Assembly (NCBI GenBank): GCA_964633975.1
Contig: CAZWKX010000055.1
Span: 1-10,300 of the forward strand
Length of the DNA stretch: 10,300 bases
Direction of reading: 5' to 3'
Source: CAZWKX01 sp964633975
GTDB lineage: Bacteria > Actinomycetota > Acidimicrobiia > Spongiisociales > UBA11373
Positions within the stretch are counted from its first letter, which is position 1. Each line of letters begins with the position of its first letter. The notes below the pieces were generated by a model, which was not told the origin of the DNA, ran no database searches, and worked only from the letters and a program-made list of their open reading frames with translations. Shown here piece after piece: positions 6,066-10,300 of this stretch. Made by a program: the position numbers and the translations under genes.

Positions 6066-6095
6066 GGGTACCGGCGCGAAGGCGGCCGTGTACCC
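6066..6095. terminator. Hairpin after lipoprotein C, overlapping the D promoter element
   Basis: GGGTACCGGC (6066-6075) pairs with GCCG (6085-6088) and GTACCC (6090-6095), with one bulged T (6089) and a 9-base loop. It starts 10 bases after the gene C stop. Its right arm contains most of the TACCCT -10-like element of gene D. No U-tract follows. Confidence 0.45.
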
Positions 6096-6096
6096 T
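6091..6096 (+). promoter_or_regulatory. -10-like element TACCCT upstream of lipoprotein D
   Basis: TACCCT in the context GTGTACCCT lies 30 bases before the gene D ATG and matches the hexamer before the metallopeptidase gene (7946-7951). No convincing -35 is visible. Confidence 0.4.
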
Positions 6097-6126
6097 TCGG
6101 CAGGCTGCTTGACCGACGGAGGGAAG

Positions 6127-6849
6127 ATGACGAGACGAGCCCTCGGGTTCTTGCTGGTGCTGGCGCTCGTCGCCGCCTCCTGCGGGGATGACGGCCCTGC
6201 ACTTTCGGAGGAGGAACAGGCCGCCGCCGACGCCCTCGCCGCGGTCATCGTCGCCGACGACGATCCGGCCAACCCGCTCGCCGACCCCGCCGACGCCCAA
6301 TGCGTGGCCGATGGGCTGGTCGCCGAGTTTGGAGTCGCCCGCCTCGACGAGCTGGGCCTGAGCCCCGAGCTGGTGGACGTCATGGACCTCGCCGCCACCG
6401 GCGCCGGGATGCTTGCCGAGGAGCGTGAGGCTTTTGTTGCCGTGTTCGGCGGCTGTGTCGACGTCGGCGACGTGTACGCCGCCGCGGTCACCCAGTCCGG
6501 CTTGAGCGAGGAGGAGGCGAGGTGCCTGGTCGGGGAGATCGATGAGAGCGTCTGGCTCGACGGCATGCTCGCCGAGCTTTCCGGGGAGGACTGGAGCATC
6601 CTCGGGGATCCCGACACGAGTGAGGCGATGGCGAGTGCTCTCGCCGAGTGCGTCGACCTCGGCCCGTTGCTGGAGGCGGAGCTGGTTGCTTCCGGCTTCA
6701 CCGAGGCCCAGGCAGCCTGCGTTGGCGCCGGCCTCACCGATGAGATGGTGGCGGATCTGCTGTCCGCGTCCTTCACCGGCGAAGAGGTAGACGTCACCCA
6801 GTTCCCCGAGTTCATGCAGCTCGCTTCAGTATGTGCGGCGGGCGAATAG
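6127..6849 (+). CDS. Lipoprotein D of the Cys-pair repeat family, tether-less
   Basis: A 240-residue lipoprotein, the shortest paralog. ATG 6127 is chosen over an upstream in-frame GTG (6088) because GGAGGG lies a few bases ahead and the signal peptide (MTRRALGFLLVLALVAASC) then starts properly; the lipobox is VAASC (Cys19). Unlike A, B and C it has no Thr-rich tether: GDDGP leads straight into the acidic helix LSEEEQAAADALAAVI, so the domain would sit closer to the membrane. The repeats are C59-C110, C133-C175 and C198-C236. Conserved words are VAEFGVARLDELGLSPE, LAEEREAF, LSGEDW and FTGEEVD, with SGLSEEEARC and SGFTEAQAAC before the opening Cys of repeats 2 and 3. It pairs with gene C as a subgroup. 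Function is not assignable. Confidence 0.9.
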   Translation: MTRRALGFLLVLALVAASCGDDGPALSEEEQAAADALAAVIVADDDPANPLADPADAQCVADGLVAEFGVARLDELGLSPELVDVMDLAATGAGMLAEEREAFVAVFGGCVDVGDVYAAAVTQSGLSEEEARCLVGEIDESVWLDGMLAELSGEDWSILGDPDTSEAMASALAECVDLGPLLEAELVASGFTEAQAACVGAGLTDEMVADLLSASFTGEEVDVTQFPEFMQLASVCAAGE

Positions 6850-6864
6850 CGCGGATTGCAGAGG

Positions 6865-6901
6865 CGGCCGGGGTACGTCGCGGGGAGGCGTGCCTCGGCC
6901 G
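6865..6901. terminator. Hairpin after lipoprotein D
   Basis: CGGCCGGGG (6865-6873) pairs with CCTCGGCCG (6893-6901), nine pairs including one G-U, with a 19-base loop. It begins 16 bases after the gene D stop and precedes the CHAD gene. No U-tract follows; in this GC-rich sequence it could be chance. Confidence 0.35.
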
Positions 6902-6949
6902 TCCCTCCTCTCGCTGCCGGGCCGAACTCAGCCCGTCGCAAGGCAACTT

Positions 6950-7915
6950 ATGCACCTGAACTTTCCACTCCATCCGGACGAGACTGGTGCCTGGGTGCCG
7001 GATCGCCACGGCATCGGCCCGCTGGAAAATATCGGCGGAGCGGTGCAGCGTATCTGCGTGGAGCGCCTCGGATACGCGATCGACGTTCTGAAGAACCCTC
7101 TGGTCGAACGTAACGAGGGGGTTCACGAGGCGCGCAAGGCGCTCAAGCGGGTGCGGGCCATGATCCGCCTGGTTCGCGACACGGTGGGCTATCAGGCCTA
7201 CCGGCAGGAGAACGTCGTGCTGCGCGACACGGCTCGGCTCCTGGCCCCGGCCCGGGACGGCTTTGTGCTCGTCCGCACTCTCGATGGCCTCCTCGAGCGC
7301 TACCGCGGGGAGCTTGGGCCGGGCGCCTTCGCCGCTCTCCGCCGCCGTCTCGCCCTCCGGGAGCAGGAGACCTTTGCCACCGTTGCTGACGGATCGCAGG
7401 TCTTGATCGATGTGATCACGACGCTTGGGTGCAGCCGCCGGCGTTTTGCCGCCTGGGACCCGGCTGCGACCTTGCCCGATCGTTTCGACTCGATCTCTGA
7501 GGGCCTGCTGCGGGTCTATCGCAGGGGTCACAGCGCTCACGTGGCCGCAAGCAGGCGCCCCTCAACCGCCGTGTTCCACGAGTGGCGCAAGCGGGTGAAG
7601 TACCTGCGTTATCAGATGGAGACGCTCGTGCCGCTGTGGTCGTTGGTCATCGGCGCCACGGCCGCATCGCTCGACGAGCTGGGAGAGCTGCTGGGGGACG
7701 AGCACGACCTGGCACGCCTCGCCGAGATCGCAGACACGCAGCCGGCGTCTCTTGCGGAGGCCACCGAGCGGCGTCTGCTGCGAGCGATCCTTGCCCAGGA
7801 ACGCCGTGAGAGGTGGGCCGCCGCCGGGGAGCTGGGGTCTCGGCTCTACGCCGAGACCCCCAAGGATTTTGTGCGCCGCGTCGGCGCATACTGGGTGGCT
7901 TCGGGCCGGAGCTGA
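6950..7915 (+). CDS. CHAD-domain protein
   Basis: A 321-residue cytoplasmic all-helical protein with a CHAD domain, a fold with conserved His and basic residues that is known to bind inorganic polyphosphate. ATG 6950 is preferred, with AAGG about 6 bases upstream; the in-frame GTG at 6833 would overlap gene D and add an implausible Arg-rich leader. Two hallmark helices show the internal duplication of the family: VHEARKALKRVR (58-69) and FHEWRKRVKYLRYQ (209-222), followed by LLGDEHDLARL (247-257), the usual LGxxxDL element. No CYTH domain precedes it, although CYTH-CHAD fusions are common, so this is a stand-alone CHAD protein. It is separated from D by 100 bases and from the next gene by 63 bases on the same strand. 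Polyphosphate binding is inferred from family, not shown. Confidence 0.92.
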   Translation: MHLNFPLHPDETGAWVPDRHGIGPLENIGGAVQRICVERLGYAIDVLKNPLVERNEGVHEARKALKRVRAMIRLVRDTVGYQAYRQENVVLRDTARLLAPARDGFVLVRTLDGLLERYRGELGPGAFAALRRRLALREQETFATVADGSQVLIDVITTLGCSRRRFAAWDPAATLPDRFDSISEGLLRVYRRGHSAHVAASRRPSTAVFHEWRKRVKYLRYQMETLVPLWSLVIGATAASLDELGELLGDEHDLARLAEIADTQPASLAEATERRLLRAILAQERRERWAAAGELGSRLYAETPKDFVRRVGAYWVASGRS

Positions 7916-7945
7916 GCAGAAGCACGGCTGAGGCCGGGCTCCGGG

Positions 7946-7951
7946 TACCCT
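7946..7951 (+). promoter_or_regulatory. -10-like element TACCCT upstream of the metallopeptidase lipoprotein
   Basis: TACCCT lies 27 bases before the ATG at 7979 and is identical to the element before gene D; the preceding CTCCGGGTACC (7939-7949) also occurs at 6062-6072. No clear -35 is present. Confidence 0.35.
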
Positions 7952-7978
7952 GTTTACGCTCCAAGGAGGATTTGCCCG

Positions 7979-9322
7979 ATGAAACGTCTCCTCGCCGTCG
8001 TCGCCGCGGCCTTGCTGATCGCCGCTTGCAGTGACTCTGCGGAGGACACCACGACGACGGAGGAGGGGTCGGCCGGCGCAGTCACCACCACGACGGCGGT
8101 GGAGACGACGACGACTGAGGTGACACAGACGACGACGGCGCCGCCCAGTGACATCGAGGGGACCGTCAACGAGCTGATGGGCATCACGGAGGACCTGCGC
8201 GGGCTCGAGTTCCTCGAGCCGATCGATGTTGCCGTGGTGTCCGGCGACGAGCTCGCCCGGCGGATTCGGGAGAGCATCCAGGAGCAAATCGACCCCGCTG
8301 AGATCGTCATCGACGAGGCCCTCTTCAGGCTCATCGGCATCCTGCCCGCAGACCTCGACTTGGCCCAGGCCATCGAGGACCTCTACGCCGAGCAGGTTGC
8401 CGGCTTCTACGACGACGAGACCGGTGAGATCGTCGTCATGGGCGGCCAGGAGATCTCCCCACTGTCCAAGATCACCGTCGTCCACGAGCTGATCCACGCT
8501 CTCTCCGACCAGCATTTTGGTTTCGGAGCGGTTCTCGATGACCTGTACGAGCAAGAGCGGTATCAAGAGGCGACCGCCGTGTTGTCGCTGGTCGAAGGCG
8601 AGGCCACGTACTTCGAGATCCTCTACTTGCTGGATCTGCCGCAGAGCGAGCAGGTCGCCGCGATGACCGAGGCGCAGGGGATCGATACCGCTGTCGTCGA
8701 CAGCCTTCCCGACTGGTTCCGGGCCGATCTCATGTTCCCCTACGAGGCCGGTTTCGGTTTTGTCACTCGGCTTGTGGATGAGCAGGGCATAGCCGGCATC
8801 AACCAGGCCTACGAGCATCTGCCCACCACCGTCGAACAGATCATGCATCCGGAGAAGTACTTCGTCGGGGAGCCGGGCATGGAGGTGCAGCTCACCCCCA
8901 CGCCGGTCGACGGCTACGAGATCTACGAGGAGGGTGTCTACGGCGAGTGGGCGCTGCACACCTACCTGCTCGACGGGGTCAGCGACGGCGAGTCGGAGGT
9001 GGCCTCGGCCGGGTGGGGAGGCGACACCTACCGCGTCATGTGGAACGGCACCGACGTCGCCTTCGCCTATCTCTTCGAAGGCGAAAGCACTCGTGACGCA
9101 GAAGAGCTCGAGGCGGCACTGGTGGCATCGGTGGACGCCACCATGGCCGTGGGCCAAGGCCTCGGCGACCAGGACGCGCAGAGCACCACGTTTGTCGGCA
9201 CCGACTACGCCTTCGTGCAGCGGAGCGGAGCGTTCGTGCTCTTCATCGCCGCCGACGATCAGGCCGTCGGCGACTACTTGGTTCAGGTGCTGGGGCTCGA
9301 AGTCGAAGAGGAAGCGGCGTAA
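7979..9322 (+). CDS. Lipoprotein with HExxH zinc-metallopeptidase-like domain
   Basis: A 447-residue lipoprotein, probably a zinc-dependent peptidase on the outer face of the membrane. AAGGAGG precedes ATG 7979 at good spacing. The signal peptide ends LIAAC (Cys17), followed by a Thr-rich tether (24-53). The catalytic candidate is VVHELIHALSDQHF: H169, E170 and H173 form HExxH. A likely third ligand is E206 or E208 in SLVEGEATYFE, at gluzincin-like distance. Downstream, FPYEAGFGFV and the HPEKYF stretch are, from memory, typical of bacterial putative metallopeptidases with an HELxHALxDQHF core. The preceding region contains EQVAGFYDDETGEIVVM, a beta pair often found just before HExxH. Substrate is unknown; proximity to the A-D lipoproteins makes them conceivable partners but nothing in the sequence proves it. 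The motif is certain; activity is inferred. Confidence 0.87.
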   Translation: MKRLLAVVAAALLIAACSDSAEDTTTTEEGSAGAVTTTTAVETTTTEVTQTTTAPPSDIEGTVNELMGITEDLRGLEFLEPIDVAVVSGDELARRIRESIQEQIDPAEIVIDEALFRLIGILPADLDLAQAIEDLYAEQVAGFYDDETGEIVVMGGQEISPLSKITVVHELIHALSDQHFGFGAVLDDLYEQERYQEATAVLSLVEGEATYFEILYLLDLPQSEQVAAMTEAQGIDTAVVDSLPDWFRADLMFPYEAGFGFVTRLVDEQGIAGINQAYEHLPTTVEQIMHPEKYFVGEPGMEVQLTPTPVDGYEIYEEGVYGEWALHTYLLDGVSDGESEVASAGWGGDTYRVMWNGTDVAFAYLFEGESTRDAEELEAALVASVDATMAVGQGLGDQDAQSTTFVGTDYAFVQRSGAFVLFIAADDQAVGDYLVQVLGLEVEEEAA

Positions 9323-9366
9323 CCATCGGGGAGCCGGTGACGGTATAACCGGTGAGGAGGTGCGCG

Positions 9367-9825
9367 TTGAGACGCATGGTCGGCATGGCGGTGGCGTTGG
9401 GCGGCGGGGTGCTGCTCGTGGTGAACCTGTTCCTCACCTGGTTCACCGTCGAGGTCGAGGGCTTCGTGCCCGAGAGCGGCAACGCCTTCGACTTCGGCCT
9501 TGCCATCATCGGGTCGATCGTCGTCATCTTTGGTGTGGTGGCCGTCGTCGACGTGGTGCGCAACCCCGAAGTGCGCTCGCCGTGGCTGCGCCTGCTGCCG
9601 GTTGCCGTCATCACGGTGGGGACGGCGCTGCTCGTGGTCCAGCTCGTCGTGGGTCACGATGTGGCCTACGACGGTGCGGTGTTGGGGGAGGGCGTCCGCG
9701 GCATCGGCGTCTACCTGGGCCTTGGCGCCAGCATCATTGCCCTGGCGGGAAGCGCGCTGGCCTGCTTCGGTTCGGCCTTTCCGCCCGGGTATGTGCCAAA
9801 ACCGCCGCGGGATCACGCGGCGTAG
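9367..9825 (+). CDS. Small four-TM membrane protein (unknown function)
   Basis: A 152-residue integral membrane protein. TTG 9367 is preferred because GAGGAGG (9354-9360) lies six bases upstream; GTG 9352 would include the ribosome-binding site and ATG 9376 would be too far from it. Predicted TM segments lie near 4-26, 43-63, 74-96 and 112-134, with an acidic external-looking loop (28-40) after NLFLTWF. The C-terminus (PKPPRDHAA) is soluble. TM1 ending in WF and the TM3 motif LLVVQLVVGHD match the next gene product (SFFPWF, FVVIQILIGYHG), so the two appear to be paralogs. Small membrane proteins with a TM1 ending in PWF/TWF are common in actinobacteria and generally uncharacterised. It starts 44 bases after the metallopeptidase gene and may be cotranscribed with it. 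Confidence 0.8.
   Translation: MRRMVGMAVALGGGVLLVVNLFLTWFTVEVEGFVPESGNAFDFGLAIIGSIVVIFGVVAVVDVVRNPEVRSPWLRLLPVAVITVGTALLVVQLVVGHDVAYDGAVLGEGVRGIGVYLGLGASIIALAGSALACFGSAFPPGYVPKPPRDHAA
9803..9822. terminator. Hairpin at the end of the four-TM protein gene
   Basis: CGCCGCG (9803-9809) and CGCGGCG (9816-9822) form a perfect 7-bp stem with loop GGATCA just before the TAG stop. No U-tract follows. It lies in coding sequence, so it may be chance. Confidence 0.3.
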
Positions 9826-9941
9826 ACTCCCGGGCGTTCCTAGGCTCCCTGCAACTCGCCAATAGGCGTGTCCGGCATACCCGGCAGCGCCGGGGTCCCT
9901 ATGCCAGAATGGTTGCATCGTCGAGAGGAAGATCGGGAAGT
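9826..9941. other. Intergenic region between the two small membrane protein genes
   Basis: This region of 116 bases has no gene. It contains a compact inverted repeat, CCCGGC (9880-9885) and GCCGGG (9889-9894), with a 3-base loop. No confident promoter was found for the next gene, though TATGCC (9900-9905) is a weak -10 candidate. Confidence 0.4.
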
Positions 9942-10300
9942 ATGGATTTCAGTAAGCTCTCTAATGGGGACAAGACTGCGCTTGGCGGGGGCCTGGCGTT
10001 TCTCATAACCAGCTTCTTTCCTTGGTTCGGCTGGGGCGGGGTAACGGAGACGATCAGCGGAGTTACGTACGGGGCGCCCGGCTGGTCGTGGAATGGTTGG
10101 CACTACGCGTTGGTGTGGTTGGGGTTGATTCTGGCTCTTGCTGGTGTGGCAATACTCATTCTCAAGAGCCTCGGTATTACCGACATCAAAATCGGGACTA
10201 TCAAGGCGGAGCAGCTGGCGGCAATGCTTGTTGCATTGGGCGCCCTGTTCGTCGTGATCCAGATTCTCATCGGCTATCACGGAGTGCCGCGCAAATGGGG
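9942..10300 (+). CDS. Small membrane protein, N-terminal part (cut by window edge)
   Basis: An open frame from ATG 9942 runs 119 complete codons to the window end without a stop. GAGGAA (9924-9929) and GGGAAG (9935-9940) are possible ribosome-binding sites. The protein begins MDFSKLSNGDKTALGGGLAF, a start style common in small actinobacterial membrane proteins, and has TM segments near 12-29 (ending FFPWF), 55-74 and 92-111. A Trp/Gly-rich loop (GWSWNGWHYALVW) lies between TM1 and TM2. TM3 (FVVIQILIGYHG) aligns by eye with TM3 of the preceding gene. Third positions contain visibly more A/T than elsewhere (GAT, AGT, TCT, AAT, ACT, CTT, ATA), which could mean lower expression, a different origin or simply drift. 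Function is unknown. Confidence 0.8.
   Translation, partial: MDFSKLSNGDKTALGGGLAFLITSFFPWFGWGGVTETISGVTYGAPGWSWNGWHYALVWLGLILALAGVAILILKSLGITDIKIGTIKAEQLAAMLVALGALFVVIQILIGYHGVPRKW

Noticed and set aside
6059..6067. Inverted 9-base match (GCTCTCCGG) to the core of the 16-bp repeat after gene C
   Set aside because: Nine bases in GC-rich sequence with no spacing agreement to gene D is compatible with chance, so it was not counted as a third scar.
5154..6941. Minus-strand open frame of 595 codons opposite lipoproteins C and D
   Set aside because: It is Ser/Ala/Thr-rich and low in complexity, with no recognisable domain, and mirrors the codon bias of two well-supported plus-strand genes with signal peptides. 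Such antisense frames are expected in GC-rich coding DNA.
6833..6949. Upstream GTG extending the CHAD protein into gene D
   Set aside because: The extension is Arg/Gly-rich, overlaps the end of D and has no ribosome-binding site; ATG 6950 has one.
7562..9157. Minus-strand open frame of 531 codons opposite the CHAD and metallopeptidase genes
   Set aside because: It spans the antisense of two genes with clear family motifs and has no motif, ribosome-binding site or composition of its own that supports coding.
1..10300. tRNA, rRNA, riboswitch, CRISPR, insertion-sequence or phage signatures
   Set aside because: I looked in the intergenic gaps on both strands and saw no cloverleaf, terminal inverted repeat with transposase, or repeat-spacer array. 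The gaps are mostly under 200 bases.

Overview
The base composition is strongly GC-rich with G/C-biased third positions. Lipoproteins carry Thr-rich linkers after the lipobox, start codons include GTG and TTG, and the -10-like elements fit TAnnnT. Together these suggest a high-GC actinobacterium, possibly an uncultured Acidimicrobiia-like lineage. That placement is inference from style and is not based on a marker gene.

Layout. Positions 1-2911 (minus strand) hold a tightly coupled export operon read permease, ATPase half 1, ATPase half 2, TetR regulator (cut by the window edge), with every junction an ATGA stop/start overlap. The two ATPases look like the two halves of a YbhF-type tandem ATPase encoded separately: half 1 has a good signature but lacks the Q-loop Gln and switch His, and half 2 has those but a degenerate signature. 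Positions 2912-3112 are a divergent intergenic region. Positions 3113-6849 (plus strand) contain four paralogous lipoprotein genes (called A, B, C and D here). Between A and B lies a minus-strand Mth938-like (DUF498) gene. Positions 6950-7915 encode a stand-alone CHAD-domain protein, and 7979-9322 a lipoprotein with an HExxH metallopeptidase motif. Positions 9367-9825 and 9942-10300 (the latter cut by the window edge) encode two small multi-span membrane proteins that resemble each other.

The most interesting object is the A-D array. I do not recognise the family. Each protein has a signal peptide with lipobox, a variable Thr-rich tether (absent in D), and three consecutive alpha-helical-looking repeats, each opening and closing with a Cys. 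Cys spacing is almost invariant: 51 residues in repeat 1 of all four proteins, 42-46 in repeat 2, 38-42 in repeat 3. This suggests three intramolecular disulfides in an extracytoplasmic domain. A 16-bp copy of the 5' end of the Mth938-like gene lies upstream of gene C at almost the same distance that the intact gene end lies upstream of gene B, which looks like a scar of the tandem duplication that made the array. Imperfect hairpins follow each of A-D, and each copy has its own -10-like element, so they look like separate transcription units.

How they work together: the ABC operon is probably a TetR-controlled efflux system. The A-D lipoproteins and the metallopeptidase lipoprotein would share the outer face of the membrane, but no functional link between them is shown by the sequence. 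No tRNA, rRNA, CRISPR array, insertion sequence or phage gene was seen.
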